DNA from: Nonomuraea sp. NBC_00507
GTDB taxonomy: Bacteria; Actinomycetota; Actinomycetes; Streptosporangiales; Streptosporangiaceae
NCBI RefSeq assembly: GCF_036013525.1
Contig: NZ_CP107853.1
Location: 12,400,001-12,464,000 of the forward strand
Direction of reading: 5' to 3'
Length of the DNA: 64,000 bases
Of this stretch, positions 1 to 12,017 are shown one piece after another. Position 1 is the first letter of the stretch. Every line of letters begins with the position of its first letter. The position numbers and the translations under genes were made by a program. Under the pieces are notes generated by a model. It had not been told where the DNA came from, searched no databases, and worked only from the letters and a program-made list of their open reading frames with translations.

Positions 1-2762
<2,762 letters not shown>

Positions 2763-2986
2763 TTTATGTAAAGCTCCTCGCAGGTCTACCCCGGCGGCGC
2801 CGCCAGGAGGAGAGGCCGAGACAAACTTCCCCGCCTGCCATCGTAGGCGGTTCAGCAACCAGACACAGCCACCGTGCCGACAAGGGCGCGGTACGCGTCT
2901 GGGAGAATGGGGGCAAGGCAGAGGGTATGCCGGTTGAGCGCCGGCCCGCATCAATAGCGGCAAAACCGGCAAAGGAAGGATTGGTC

Positions 2987-3247
2987 ATGGTTGAGGGGAA
3001 GAAGTCGGAGCATACGGAGAATCTGGGCAGCCACGGCGGGCGTGCGTCATCGTGGCTGGCGGTGACCATCATGCTGGTCGGATTCACCGCCGCCGGCTTC
3101 GGGCTGGTCGCCACCAGTTGGACGCTCATCTGGGTCGGCGCCGGTCTCTTCGTCGTTGGCGGCATCCTCGCTCTCGTCTTCGACATCTTCACCGATGTCG
3201 TGATCGACGCGCCTCGCGTAGGCATGCGCGCCGAAGATCATCGTTGA
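2987..3247 (+). CDS. HGxxPAAW-family small membrane protein
   Basis: An 86-residue protein with a hydrophilic N-terminus, the motif HGGRASSW near residue 14 and two adjacent hydrophobic stretches (about 23-44 and 47-68). This layout matches the actinobacterial HGxxPAAW family of two-helix membrane proteins, which has no assigned function. The motif here is degenerate: RASSW stands where PAAW is usual. The ATG at 2987 is preferred over an upstream in-frame ATG at 2927 because AAAGGAAGG precedes it at good spacing and the extra N-terminus would not resemble the family. A factor-independent terminator follows at once, so it is probably a single-gene unit divergent from secA. Confidence 0.8.
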   Translation: MVEGKKSEHTENLGSHGGRASSWLAVTIMLVGFTAAGFGLVATSWTLIWVGAGLFVVGGILALVFDIFTDVVIDAPRVGMRAEDHR

Positions 3248-3260
3248 ACCGCGCTTCACA

Positions 3261-3297
3261 GGCGGGCGCCCGAACCCCATCGGTTGCCCGCCTTTTT
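3261..3297 (+). terminator. Rho-independent terminator after the HGxxPAAW gene
   Basis: A 7-bp perfect GC stem (GGCGGGC at 3261-3267 with GCCCGCC at 3286-3292) encloses an 18-nt loop and is followed by TTTTT. It starts 13 nt after the stop codon of the upstream gene. The long loop may fold further. Confidence 0.7.
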
Positions 3298-3435
3298 GCG
3301 TTCCCGCCCAGCAGGGCCGGCACGCCGTGGATGCCGGAGCCCGCTCGGTCACCCACCGGCCGCGCTCGCCCTCAGCGTTTTGTCGGTGCCCGGCGCTAGA
3401 TTTCGGCGTATGCATCGTCCTACACGAACGCTGAC

Positions 3436-4629
3436 ATGACCGGCCCGACGGACCTGACGGCCGACGAAGCACGCCGGATCATCCTGCGCTCGCAAGGCCT
3501 GATCGGCGCCGCGCCGCGCCAAGGCGGGGTGCACGCCATGCTGCGCAGGCTGGGCGCCGTGCAGCTCGACACGATCTCGGTCCTGGCCCGCTCCCACGAG
3601 CTGGTCGCGTACGCGCGCCTGGGCGCGGTGGGCAGAGCCAAGGTCGAGCGCGCCTACTGGCACAACCCCGCCCAGAGCTTCGAATACTGGTGCCACGCGG
3701 CCTGCATCCTGCCCATCGAGCACTGGCCGCTCTACGCGTTCCGCCGCCGCGCCTACCGCGACCGGAAATACCGCTGGCACGAGGTCCCCGACAACGTGGA
3801 CAAGCTCCTGGAGCAGGTGCGCGAGTCGGGCCCGCTGATGACCTCCGACGTGGGCGGCGCCAAGAACGGCGGCCCCTGGTGGGACTGGTCGGACTCCAAG
3901 ATCGGCCTGGAGTGGCTGCTGGACATCGGCGAGCTGGTCTGCAGCCGCCGCGTCGGCTGGCGCCGCGTCTACGACCTGGCCGAGCGCGTGGTCCCCGCCG
4001 ACCTCCTCGCCGAGGACCTGACGGACGAGGAATGCGTCGTCCGCCTGGCCGCCATCGCCGGCCGCTCGCTCGGCGTGGCCAACAGGACCGATCTGATCGA
4101 CTTCCTGCGGCTCAAGGGCCGCTACGCGGCGATACTCGACGACGTGCTGCTCAGCGGCGCGGCCGGACTGACGCCGGTGACCGTCGCGGGCTGGCCGGGC
4201 AAGAAGGGCCAGGCCAACGCGTGGGCGGATGCCGCGGCACTGGAGTCCGAGCCGCGTGGCCGCCACCGCACGACGCTGGTGTCGCCGTTCGACTCGCTCA
4301 TCTGGCACCGCGGCCGCACCGAGCGCGTCTTCGGCTTCACCTACACGCTGGAGCTCTACGTCCCCAAGCACAAGAGGGTCCACGGCTACTTCACGATGCC
4401 GGTGCTGGCCGGCGGCCGGCTGATCGGCCGCGTCGACCCGGCCCGCGAGGGCTCCACCCTAGTGGCCAGGCAGGTCAGCCTGGAGCCTGGCCTGTCCCCG
4501 GCCAAGTGGGCCGGCGCGTTAGCCGATGCCCTGTGGTCGGCCGCCGAATGGGTGGGCTGCGACGCGATCCGCGTCGAACGCGCCGACCCGCCAGAGCTCG
4601 TGCCGATCCTCAACGCGGCCGGCACGTAA
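3436..4629 (+). CDS. YcaQ/AlkZ-like DNA glycosylase (winged-helix, HTH_42)
   Basis: A 397-residue protein of the HTH_42 (DUF1006) family, whose members E. coli YcaQ and Streptomyces AlkZ excise alkylated or crosslinked bases. The family's catalytic motif is visible as AVQLDTISVL, with Gln43-Leu44-Asp45. The Q-x-D form is that of the YcaQ-like housekeeping branch; antibiotic-resistance AlkZ enzymes carry Q-x-Q. Length and the C-terminal winged-helix region fit the family. The ATG at 3436 has no clear Shine-Dalgarno sequence, so the message may be leaderless. It stands alone between a terminator and a convergent response-regulator gene. A role in interstrand-crosslink or alkylation repair is inferred from the family. 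Confidence 0.85.
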   Translation: MTGPTDLTADEARRIILRSQGLIGAAPRQGGVHAMLRRLGAVQLDTISVLARSHELVAYARLGAVGRAKVERAYWHNPAQSFEYWCHAACILPIEHWPLYAFRRRAYRDRKYRWHEVPDNVDKLLEQVRESGPLMTSDVGGAKNGGPWWDWSDSKIGLEWLLDIGELVCSRRVGWRRVYDLAERVVPADLLAEDLTDEECVVRLAAIAGRSLGVANRTDLIDFLRLKGRYAAILDDVLLSGAAGLTPVTVAGWPGKKGQANAWADAAALESEPRGRHRTTLVSPFDSLIWHRGRTERVFGFTYTLELYVPKHKRVHGYFTMPVLAGGRLIGRVDPAREGSTLVARQVSLEPGLSPAKWAGALADALWSAAEWVGCDAIRVERADPPELVPILNAAGT

Positions 4630-4661
4630 CCCGCTGGACGATCCAGCGGGCCACGACCTCG

Positions 4662-5360
4662 CTACGTGATCTCCAGCATGCGCTCCCGCACCGCGTAGAC
4701 CACGGCCTCCATCCTCGAGTGCAGTTGCAGCTTGTCGAGAATGTTGCGCACGTGGTTCTTCACGGTGTTCTCGGAGATGAACAGCTGCTTGGCGATCTCA
4801 CGGTTGTTCATGCCCTTGGCCACCAGTCGCAGGACCTCCATCTCCCGTTCCGTCAGACGGGGCACGGGCAGCTGGGGCGGGCGCTCGGACTCCTTGCGGC
4901 TCATGTTTTGAAACTCGCTGATGAGCTTGGCCGCCATCGCCGGGTTGATTAACGACTGGCCCTCGTGCACGCCGCGCACCGCGGCGGGGACGTCGTTGAT
5001 CTGGACGTCCTTGAGCAGGTAGCCGGTGGCACCTGCCTTGATGGCCTCGAAGAGGTCTTCTTCCTCGTCGCTCACCGTCAGCATGATGATGCGGGTGCTC
5101 GGGACGGAGGCCTTGATGCCCTTCGCCGCCTCGATGCCGTCCTGCCGTGGCATGCGCACGTCCATGAGCGCGACGTCAGGCATGAGGCGATCGGCGAGTT
5201 CGACCGCCTCCTGCCCGTCGCTCGCCTCACCGACCACCTCGATGTCGGGTTCAGCGGCCAGCGCCAGCGCCAGGCTTCGCCTGATCAGCTCGTGATCGTC
5301 GACGATCAGCACGCGGATCGGCTCGCTCGCTGACGTGCGAGCCTCGCCTGTTTCGGTCAC
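4662..5360 (-). CDS. NarL/LuxR-family response regulator
   Basis: A 232-residue two-domain regulator. The receiver domain (about 15-135) has acidic Asp21/Asp22, phospho-acceptor Asp67 in ALMDVRMP, and the conserved Lys117 in LLKD. The LuxR-type helix-turn-helix (about 168-228) contains LTEREMEVLRLVAKG and ISENTVKNHVRNIL. The GTG at 5360 is chosen because GGGAGG lies 4 nt upstream; a longer frame upstream gives an Arg/Ser-rich extension without homology. No sensor kinase gene is adjacent, so it is an orphan here. The neighbouring hpf gene in the same orientation, 163 nt upstream, is a recurrent arrangement in actinomycetes, but any regulatory link is inference. Confidence 0.93.
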   Translation of the reverse strand: MTETGEARTSASEPIRVLIVDDHELIRRSLALALAAEPDIEVVGEASDGQEAVELADRLMPDVALMDVRMPRQDGIEAAKGIKASVPSTRIIMLTVSDEEEDLFEAIKAGATGYLLKDVQINDVPAAVRGVHEGQSLINPAMAAKLISEFQNMSRKESERPPQLPVPRLTEREMEVLRLVAKGMNNREIAKQLFISENTVKNHVRNILDKLQLHSRMEAVVYAVRERMLEIT

Positions 5361-5523
5361 GAGGCCTCCCTGATCCGCCTCGCGCCCGCACTTCGCTCGC
5401 TCATCCGAACCTGACTGAGCTCGCTCACGTCTCCTCCTCGTCGGGGGGCCAGAGCCGTTGAACCGCCATGATGGCATGTAACCAGCGGTTCTCGGGTGGT
5501 CGAGAAGATCTTTTAGCGCGCGA

Positions 5524-6192
5524 TCAGGGCTCTACGAGCCGCAACACGCCGTAGTTGTACCCGCGTCGGTTGTAGACGACGCTCGGCTGGCCGCTCTCCT
5601 TGTCGCGGAACAGGTAGAAGTCGTGCCCGACCAGCTCCATCTCGAGCAGAGCCTGGTCGATGGTCATGGGCTCCGCTTTGTGGAACTTCTCCCGGACGAC
5701 GAGTGGCCCCTCGCCGTCCATCTCGATCGGGACGATGTCGTCGTAGAGCTGGTCGCTGCGCTCCTGCAGTTCGTCCTCGCTCGGCTCCGCCTGCTCGGGG
5801 ACGAGGGCCTCCTTCCGCGGTGCCAGGCCTGCGGCCTCGGGGAGCGTCGCGGTGATCTCCGCCACAGAGGGCGGGCAGTGGCTGCCGTGATGGACCTTGC
5901 GCCGGTCGGCCAGCCGCCTGAGGCGGCCTTCCAGCTTGTCGAGGGCGACGTCGAGGGCTGTGAATCGGTCGTCGGCCGAGGCCTCGGCGCGGATGGCCGG
6001 TCCTCGGGAGTGAATGGTGAGCTCCACGCGCTCGCGCTGACTGGCAAGACGCGGGTTGCGTTCTTTCGACACCTCCACATCAACTCGGATGAGTTTGTTG
6101 TCCAGACGTTCGATCCTGGCCAGCTTGGTCGTCACGTGGTCACGGAACCGGTCACTCACTCCGGTGTGCCGGCCCTTGACGATGATGTCCAT
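5524..6192 (-). CDS. hpf: Long-form ribosome hibernation promoting factor
   Basis: A 222-residue HPF of the long type, which dimerises 70S ribosomes into inactive 100S particles in stationary phase. The N-terminal S30AE domain (about 1-100, MDIIVKGRHTGVSDRFRDHV) is followed by a variable linker (about 105-160) and the C-terminal dimerisation domain (about 165-222, ending YNYGVLRLVEP). The ATG is preceded by AAAGGGGGG, a strong ribosome binding site. It lies downstream of a long intergenic region, so it probably has its own promoter. Binding to the 30S subunit is known for the family and is not visible here beyond homology. Confidence 0.96.
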   Translation of the reverse strand: MDIIVKGRHTGVSDRFRDHVTTKLARIERLDNKLIRVDVEVSKERNPRLASQRERVELTIHSRGPAIRAEASADDRFTALDVALDKLEGRLRRLADRRKVHHGSHCPPSVAEITATLPEAAGLAPRKEALVPEQAEPSEDELQERSDQLYDDIVPIEMDGEGPLVVREKFHKAEPMTIDQALLEMELVGHDFYLFRDKESGQPSVVYNRRGYNYGVLRLVEP

Positions 6193-6821
6193 GCAACAGC
6201 CCCCCTTTCGGTCTAACGACTGAGCAAGAGCGCCCGACGACGTGCTTGCCGGGCGGGGTCTTCTGTCTGCCTTTCTGTCACCGTTACCCTCTTCCGACTC
6301 ACGGTCTCCGGGAACTCGGGTGGCACCCGTCCGGCCGACCTGGTCTTCGACCCCACATCCGCCTGCTGAGGATTTCGCAGCTCTGTTGCCACTACTGCCC
6401 TTCTCTTCTGGCGAGGGGTATCTGACCCCTCGGGAAGGCAGGACTTATCCCTAAGCCGCACCGTGATCGGTCGACAAAGAGTCGCCTTACGTGGACCGTT
6501 TTGCCTGCGGCTGGCATCGGCTAGCAGAGCCGGGAGCCCCGACCCTGCGCAACCACGGACCCGAACGGGTGCCATGTCAGAACGCTATCCGCATCCAGGG
6601 CGAATGTCAGCCGGAGGATCGGCCAAAGGATCACTTTCCGTGATTTTCGGATGGTCCGCGAGGCCTGTTTGATACCCCATTTAACCGATCGGCAACCCTT
6701 ACCAGGACGAGCTTCCCTTCCGCCTAGCTGCCCCACCACGTACCCGGAGGAAGTGATATGTGACCTTCCGGTGAGACTGTTGATTTGGATCTTTCTTTAC
6801 TCACCGTGACCGTAATGCTTT
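6193..6821. other. 629-bp intergenic region between comF-like gene and hpf
   Basis: No convincing gene: short frames on both strands lack ribosome binding sites and family resemblance. Base composition is clearly less GC-rich than the flanks, especially 6590-6830. A hairpin with a perfect 7-bp stem and 5-nt loop lies at 6414-6432 (GAGGGGT ATCTG ACCCCTC). The stretch must hold the hpf promoter and probably the comF terminator. A conserved regulatory RNA cannot be excluded. Confidence 0.5.
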
Positions 6822-7562
6822 TCAAGATCTTCGGCGTGTCGCCGCGACAGTCACGGCCATGGGCACGCTCACCCCGGCCGCCCGCAGCGCTCTGGCGGCC
6901 TCGACGACGGTGGCGCCGGTCGTGACGATGTCGTCCACGAGCAGCACAGAGGCCGCTGGAGGCCCTTTCGCGGCGAGCGCGACTCTGAGGGACCCGGCGA
7001 GGTTGGCGGCCCTCTGCGGCGAGCTCAGGCCTGCCTGGTCCACCACCCGCCGTGCCTGGCTCAGCGCCGCCCACGGCACCGCGGGGACGCCGAACATCCG
7101 CAGCCTGCGCACCGCCAGCTCTGCCAACCGGCCCACCGGGTCATGCCCTCTGGCGCCGATGCTCGCCCGCCCGCTGGGCACCGGCACGACGGCGAACCCC
7201 CGCGCCGCCCACGGCGCGCCGGTGCGACCGATCGCCGTGAGGGCGGTGAAGGCCAGCGCCTCCGCCAGCACGCCGGCCAGCGCCACCGCGCCCCGCTCCT
7301 TGTACGCCACGATCGCCTTGCGCACCGCCCCCTCGTAGGGGCTCGCCGACCAGCAGTCCGGCGTGCCGGGCAGCCGCGGCCTGGGCAGGCGCCGGGCCGG
7401 CCGGGCGGTCAGCTCGGCCAGGCAGCGGCCGCAACAACGCGCCCCCTTCGCACCGCAGCCGGCGCAGGTCTGCGGCAGGACGAGATCGAGCACGACGCTC
7501 AGCACGCGGCCCAGCATGCCGCCCGCCACCGACAATTCCCGCCCACCATCCCCCACGACCAC
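6822..7562 (-). CDS. ComF-family phosphoribosyltransferase-like protein
   Basis: A 246-residue ComF-type protein. An N-terminal cysteine cluster (Cys33, Cys36, Cys44, Cys47; QTCAGCG...CCGRC) looks like the family zinc ribbon. The C-terminal type I phosphoribosyltransferase fold carries the PRPP loop VLLVDDIVTTGATV at about 206-219. ComF proteins function in DNA uptake in naturally competent bacteria; in actinomycetes the role is unknown. The start is uncertain: 7562 gives the longest frame, while an internal ATG at 7517 (MLGRVLSVV) would still keep both domains. It is the last gene of the mtrA-mtrB-lpqB run, 31 nt after lpqB. Confidence 0.85.
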   Translation of the reverse strand: MVVGDGGRELSVAGGMLGRVLSVVLDLVLPQTCAGCGAKGARCCGRCLAELTARPARRLPRPRLPGTPDCWSASPYEGAVRKAIVAYKERGAVALAGVLAEALAFTALTAIGRTGAPWAARGFAVVPVPSGRASIGARGHDPVGRLAELAVRRLRMFGVPAVPWAALSQARRVVDQAGLSSPQRAANLAGSLRVALAAKGPPAASVLLVDDIVTTGATVVEAARALRAAGVSVPMAVTVAATRRRS

Positions 7563-7593
7563 CGGGCAGAGACGCCGGCCCCCGGCTCTGGCC

Positions 7594-9327
7594 TCAGCCC
7601 AGGGGGAACAGCGGGGTCTCGACGTCAGAGTCGATCTTGGAGGTCCAGCTCTGGTCCTCGTTGAGCTCCAGGAGCTTGGCCCCCTGCCCCTTCTTCTCCG
7701 GCTCGGACTCCGCCAGGACGCGCTCGTTCAGCGCCGCCAGGGCCTGGAGCGGATCCTTCAGCGGAATCTCGACGACCGCCCCGTCACCGACGTCGATCTC
7801 GTTCAGTTTCTGCCCCGCCTTGGTCTGGACCAGCACGAGCAGATGCTCGTCATCTCGCCACGCGGCATCCCGGATCTCGTCCCCCGCCTCGGTCGTGGTC
7901 AGGGACCGAAGGTTGCTCAGCTCGAGCCCTCCCATGACCGTCAGCGCGCCGAGCCAGACGGTGTTCTTGCCGGTCGTCACCACGACCCGCACTCCGTCCC
8001 TGGCGACGCGCAGGTTGGTGACGTCCAGCTTCTCCACTCCGGGCGCGGACACCGTTTCCGGCCCACGCTTGGCTGCCGGGTCGTACCGCAGCACGGCCCT
8101 GTTCCTGCGGTCGAAGGTCCACAACGACCCGTCCCGGTGCCACGACGGCGGGGTCAGGTCGGTGCCCTGGATGACCTCCTGCCACTGCCCTCCCTGCGCG
8201 AGGGGGGCCGCCGAGATGCCGGTGGAGGTCCTGGCCGCGACGTAGGCGCCCTTCTTGGATATGGCGAAGTCGGAGTAGCCCTGGCGCTTCTCGCCGGCCG
8301 GTCCCGCCACGGCGCCGCCCGGCCCGTCCTTCGCCAGGTAGTGGACGGCGCCGTCGCTGACGTAGTAGGCGCTGTTGCCGCTGTTGTCCAGCCAGCGCTG
8401 GTCGTCGGTGTTGGGGTGGTGGCTCGTGTACGGCTCCCCGTCCAACAGCACCGAAATGCTGCGGCCCTTGGCGACGTCGTTGTTGTTGAGGCTGTACCTG
8501 ATCTGCGCCATGAGGGCGTCCTCGCCACTCAGGTCCAAAAGGTCCAGCGGGCCAGAAAGGTTGATCACCACGCTCTCGTCCTCGGCCGATCTGACCGACT
8601 CGACCTTGGTGCCGGGCGGAAAGGCCGTGGTCGCCGCGCCCACCAGGGCCCCGCTCGGCTGCTTCAGCAGGCGCTCGAGTATGACCTTCGCGTACGTCTC
8701 CGCCGGCTTCAGCCGCAGGCGCACGTTGTCCACGACGAGCCTGTCCTGCGTGCTGCCGTTGAGGTAGTAAAGCTTGGTCGGCCGGTACGCGCGTTCCACG
8801 TCCGACCTGGTGAGGATGAGCCCATCGGGCAGGCCGCTGACCCGGTAGCCGCCTTCCTTGACCTTGACCAGGTCGAAGGGCCTTCCCCAGTTCCCGGACT
8901 GCGGCACGTAGGTGCCGTCCTCTTCGATGCGGGCCACCTGCTTGGCCTTGAGCGTGACCCGCTGCGCGGACGCGGCACCGTCCTCCTCGGGCAGGTCGAC
9001 CTGCAGATGGTCGTCGAGCACCGTCACCGCCCCCGAAGGGGTCCAGCCCTTGAGTGCGTCGGCGGTCAAGTATTGGGGCAGGACCGTCGGGTCGTCGGCG
9101 TAGGCGGCCATGGCGGCCTGCAGGCCCCTGATCGTCGGCTCGATACCCCAGCCGGGCTGCGGCAAGGTGGCGATCATGCGCTGGAACGGCTTGGTCAGCG
9201 GGTCGGCGCCGGCGGCGTCGTTCATGGTGTACGGGCCGCTCACCGGGATCACGGTGCAGCCCGAGCCGGCGCAGACCACGGCGGCCGCGAGCACGACGAC
9301 CGCCCAGAGCCGCCTAATCCTCGTCAT
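7594..9327 (-). CDS. lpqB: LpqB lipoprotein of the MtrAB system
   Basis: A 577-residue lipoprotein. The N-terminal signal ends in a lipobox (AGSGC, Cys24), after which comes a GerMN-type domain (about 200-300) and a C-terminal LpqB beta-propeller (about 310-560). In mycobacteria and streptomycetes LpqB interacts with the extracytoplasmic part of MtrB and tunes MtrA phosphorylation, linking wall state to cell-cycle control. Its start overlaps the 3' end of mtrB by 14 nt, which indicates translational coupling within the mtrA-mtrB-lpqB operon. Confidence 0.95.
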   Translation of the reverse strand: MTRIRRLWAVVVLAAAVVCAGSGCTVIPVSGPYTMNDAAGADPLTKPFQRMIATLPQPGWGIEPTIRGLQAAMAAYADDPTVLPQYLTADALKGWTPSGAVTVLDDHLQVDLPEEDGAASAQRVTLKAKQVARIEEDGTYVPQSGNWGRPFDLVKVKEGGYRVSGLPDGLILTRSDVERAYRPTKLYYLNGSTQDRLVVDNVRLRLKPAETYAKVILERLLKQPSGALVGAATTAFPPGTKVESVRSAEDESVVINLSGPLDLLDLSGEDALMAQIRYSLNNNDVAKGRSISVLLDGEPYTSHHPNTDDQRWLDNSGNSAYYVSDGAVHYLAKDGPGGAVAGPAGEKRQGYSDFAISKKGAYVAARTSTGISAAPLAQGGQWQEVIQGTDLTPPSWHRDGSLWTFDRRNRAVLRYDPAAKRGPETVSAPGVEKLDVTNLRVARDGVRVVVTTGKNTVWLGALTVMGGLELSNLRSLTTTEAGDEIRDAAWRDDEHLLVLVQTKAGQKLNEIDVGDGAVVEIPLKDPLQALAALNERVLAESEPEKKGQGAKLLELNEDQSWTSKIDSDVETPLFPLG

Positions 9328-11053
9328 GGACGTCCCCCGAAGCAGGCAGCAGCACGGGCGTCATCGCCCCGCGCCACGTACGCCGCATCTCGATCTCCGG
9401 CGGAACCAGCGACAGCGGCGAGCCCTTCAGCTCGGCCCCGGCCGCCCTGGGCAGCGTCAGCCTGAACTGCGAGCCCTCGCCCGGCTGCCCCCAGGCCTGC
9501 AGCCAGCCGCCGTGCAGCGTGGCGTCCTCGCGGGAGATCGCCAGCCCGAGGCCGGTGCCGCCGATGGTCCGCGCCCGCGACGGGTCGGCCCGCCAGAACC
9601 GGTCGAAGACCATGGTGTCCTCGCCCGCCTTCAATCCGATCCCGTGGTCGCGTACGGCGACGGCCACGGCGTCCCGGTCGGCGCCCACGGTCACCACGAT
9701 CTCCCTGCCCTCGCCGTGCTCGATGGCGTTGAACAGCAGGTTGCGCAAGATCCGCTCGACCCTGCGGTTGTCGATCTCCGCCATGCAGGGCTCGGCGGGC
9801 AGTCGCAGGTCGAAGCGGGTGCCGTGCCGCTCGGCCAGCGCCTCGGAGTCCTCGATCGCGCGCAGCACCACCCGGCGCACGTCCACGGAGTCGAGGTCCA
9901 GCGTGGCGGCGCCGGCGTCGTAGCGGCTGATCTCCAGCAGGTCGGCCAGCATCGACTCGAACCGCTCCAGCTGCGCCTGCATGAGCTCGGCCGAGCGGGC
10001 GGCCATCGGGTCGAAGTCCTCGCGGGCGTCATACAGCAGGTCGGCGGCCATGCGCACGGTCGTCAGCGGGGTGCGCAGCTCGTGCGAGACGTCCGAGACG
10101 AACTGCCGCTGGACCTGCGACAGCTCCTCAAGCTGGTGGATCTTGAGCGCCAGGTTCGCGGCCATCTCGTTGAACGAGTTCGCCAGCCGGGCGAGGTCGT
10201 CCTCACCGCGCACTTTGAGCCGCTCGTCGAGTTTGCCGGAGGCCAGCCGCTCGGCGGCCTGCCTGGCGAGCCGTACCGGGGTGACGACCTGGCGGGCGAC
10301 CAGGTAGGCGATGGCGGCCAGCAGCAGCACGAGCCCGAGGCCCACCACGACGAGGGCCAGCCGGACGCTGGACAGCAGCTCCTCTTCCTCATCGAGCGGG
10401 AAGAAGTGGTAGACCTCGTAGTTGTCGCCGGTGTAGGAGTGCACGACGCCGCCGACCACGAACGTCAACCGGGGCTGGCTCTGGCCGCTGAACATGATCC
10501 GGTCGATGGAGTGGACGGTCTTGCCGTACTCCAGCTTCTCCACGTTGCGCCGCACGCCGGCGCTGACGTTGTGCGGCACGTTGGCGGGCACGACGGTGCC
10601 CGAGGCGCGGGACTGGCCCGGGCTGGCCTCGTTGAGTATCAGCACGTCGTAGCGCTTCTTGGAGCCGTCGTCGCCGGAGCCGGTGACGGTGTCCATGACG
10701 TCGTCGAGCGGGTTGGCCGACGTCTTGCCGCCGTCGGCGACCTCGGCCGCCTGGTCGTCCACCTCGGGGGCCAGCGCGTCGGCGATCTGCAGGCGGTCGG
10801 CCATCGCCTCGCTGGCAGAGGACCGGGTCCTGCTGTCAACGACCGACTTGTTGATCTGGGTGGACAGGAACACCCCCAGCACGACCATCACGACCATGGA
10901 GATCACCAGCGTGCTGGTGACCACCTGGAGCTGGAGCGAGCGCCGCCAGACGCGGCGGGCCCGGCCGGCCGCACGGCGCACCCGCCGACGGACTCCGCCG
11001 AGAATCTGGCGGAGTGTCCGTCGGCGGGACCTCTTCTGCTTCGTCGGGGGCAT
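9314..11053 (-). CDS. mtrB: Sensor histidine kinase MtrB
   Basis: A 579-residue membrane kinase. After a basic N-terminus come transmembrane helix 1 (about 42-64), an extracytoplasmic sensor region (about 65-228), helix 2 (about 229-254), a HAMP domain, the HisKA domain with phospho-acceptor His324 in SDVSHELRTPLTT, and an HATPase domain with N-box (NLLFNAIEHG) and G-boxes (DRFWRADPSRARTIGGTGLGL). MtrB phosphorylates MtrA and responds to envelope or division status in actinobacteria. The gene starts 18 nt after mtrA and overlaps lpqB at its end. Confidence 0.97.
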   Translation of the reverse strand: MPPTKQKRSRRRTLRQILGGVRRRVRRAAGRARRVWRRSLQLQVVTSTLVISMVVMVVLGVFLSTQINKSVVDSRTRSSASEAMADRLQIADALAPEVDDQAAEVADGGKTSANPLDDVMDTVTGSGDDGSKKRYDVLILNEASPGQSRASGTVVPANVPHNVSAGVRRNVEKLEYGKTVHSIDRIMFSGQSQPRLTFVVGGVVHSYTGDNYEVYHFFPLDEEEELLSSVRLALVVVGLGLVLLLAAIAYLVARQVVTPVRLARQAAERLASGKLDERLKVRGEDDLARLANSFNEMAANLALKIHQLEELSQVQRQFVSDVSHELRTPLTTVRMAADLLYDAREDFDPMAARSAELMQAQLERFESMLADLLEISRYDAGAATLDLDSVDVRRVVLRAIEDSEALAERHGTRFDLRLPAEPCMAEIDNRRVERILRNLLFNAIEHGEGREIVVTVGADRDAVAVAVRDHGIGLKAGEDTMVFDRFWRADPSRARTIGGTGLGLAISREDATLHGGWLQAWGQPGEGSQFRLTLPRAAGAELKGSPLSLVPPEIEMRRTWRGAMTPVLLPASGDVHDED

Positions 11054-11071
11054 GTCAGGGGGAGGCGAAGG

Positions 11072-11749
11072 TCAGGCGGGGCCGGCTTTATAGCCCACGC
11101 CGCGGACCGTGACAACGATCTCGGGGTGCTCGGGGTCCTTCTCGATCTTGGCCCTGAGTCGCTGGACGTGCACGTTGACCAGCCGCGTGTCGGCCGCGTG
11201 CCGGTAGCCCCAGACCTGCTCGAGCAGGACCTCGCGGGTGAACACCTGGCGCGGCTTGCGGGCCAGCGCGACGAGCAGGTCGAACTCGAGCGGCGTGAGG
11301 TTGATGGTCTCCTCGCCCCGCTTGACCGAGTGACCGGCCACGTCGATGGTGATGTCGCCGATCTGCAGGATCTCCGGGGTCGGCTCGTCGGTGCGGCGAA
11401 GCCTCGCCCGCACCCGCGCGACCAGCTCCTTCGGCTTGAACGGCTTGACGATGTAGTCGTCGGCGCCGGACTCCAGGCCCAGCACGACGTCTATCGTGTC
11501 GCTCTTCGCCGTGAGCATGACGATCGGAACCCCCGACTCAGCCCTGATCCTGCGCGCGACGTCGATGCCGTCCGCGCCGGGCAGCATCAGGTCGAGCAGC
11601 ACCAGGTCCGGGCGTGTATCCCGGAACGCGTCGAGGGCCTTGTCGCCGTCTGAGACAAAGGATGGTTCGAAGCCCTCTCCCCGCAGCACGATCCCGAGCA
11701 TCTCGGCGAGAGCGGCGTCGTCGTCGACGACCAGCACGCGACCTTTCAT
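11072..11749 (-). CDS. mtrA: OmpR-family response regulator MtrA
   Basis: A 225-residue regulator with receiver domain (1-120; Asp10-Asp11 acidic pocket, phospho-acceptor Asp53 in LLDLMLPG, Lys102 in VKPF) and a C-terminal winged-helix DNA-binding domain (about 130-225, LTPLEFDLLVALARKPRQVF). MtrA is an essential or near-essential regulator of cell-wall, division and development genes in actinobacteria. First gene of the operon; the 268-bp region upstream to the divergent membrane-protein gene must contain its promoter. A GGTAAC-AGA-GCAAC element at about 11888 vaguely resembles MtrA-type GTAAC boxes, but this is only suggestive. Confidence 0.97.
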   Translation of the reverse strand: MKGRVLVVDDDAALAEMLGIVLRGEGFEPSFVSDGDKALDAFRDTRPDLVLLDLMLPGADGIDVARRIRAESGVPIVMLTAKSDTIDVVLGLESGADDYIVKPFKPKELVARVRARLRRTDEPTPEILQIGDITIDVAGHSVKRGEETINLTPLEFDLLVALARKPRQVFTREVLLEQVWGYRHAADTRLVNVHVQRLRAKIEKDPEHPEIVVTVRGVGYKAGPA

Positions 11750-12017
11750 GGCCCCTCATTCGTTCTACGCATTGTGGGACATACCCGCACGATCGCTGAA
11801 GGTTACCCTTGGTCGGCCTATGAGTGTGACCTGAGACCCACAAAAGGCGAATTTTAGGCCCGCCCCGCGACCGCAATCTCAGTCTGCGGTAACAGAGCAA
11901 CTTTCGGCCATCCCCGGACGTGAACCTTGACCCGATTCGCCCGAGAATGCGGGCAAGATGGGACAGGGAATCGCTTCCGTGACACCAATGCCCCGTTCAG
12001 CGTGCCAGGATTGGGAT

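Noticed and set aside
4662..5477. Longer response-regulator frame starting at 5477
   Set aside because: The extra 39 residues are non-homologous and GTG 5360 has a good ribosome site.
11750..12017. Clear MtrA box or -35/-10 pair between mtrA and the divergent membrane protein
   Set aside because: TTGACC near 11929 has no -10 partner at proper spacing, and the GGTAAC element is a weak match only.
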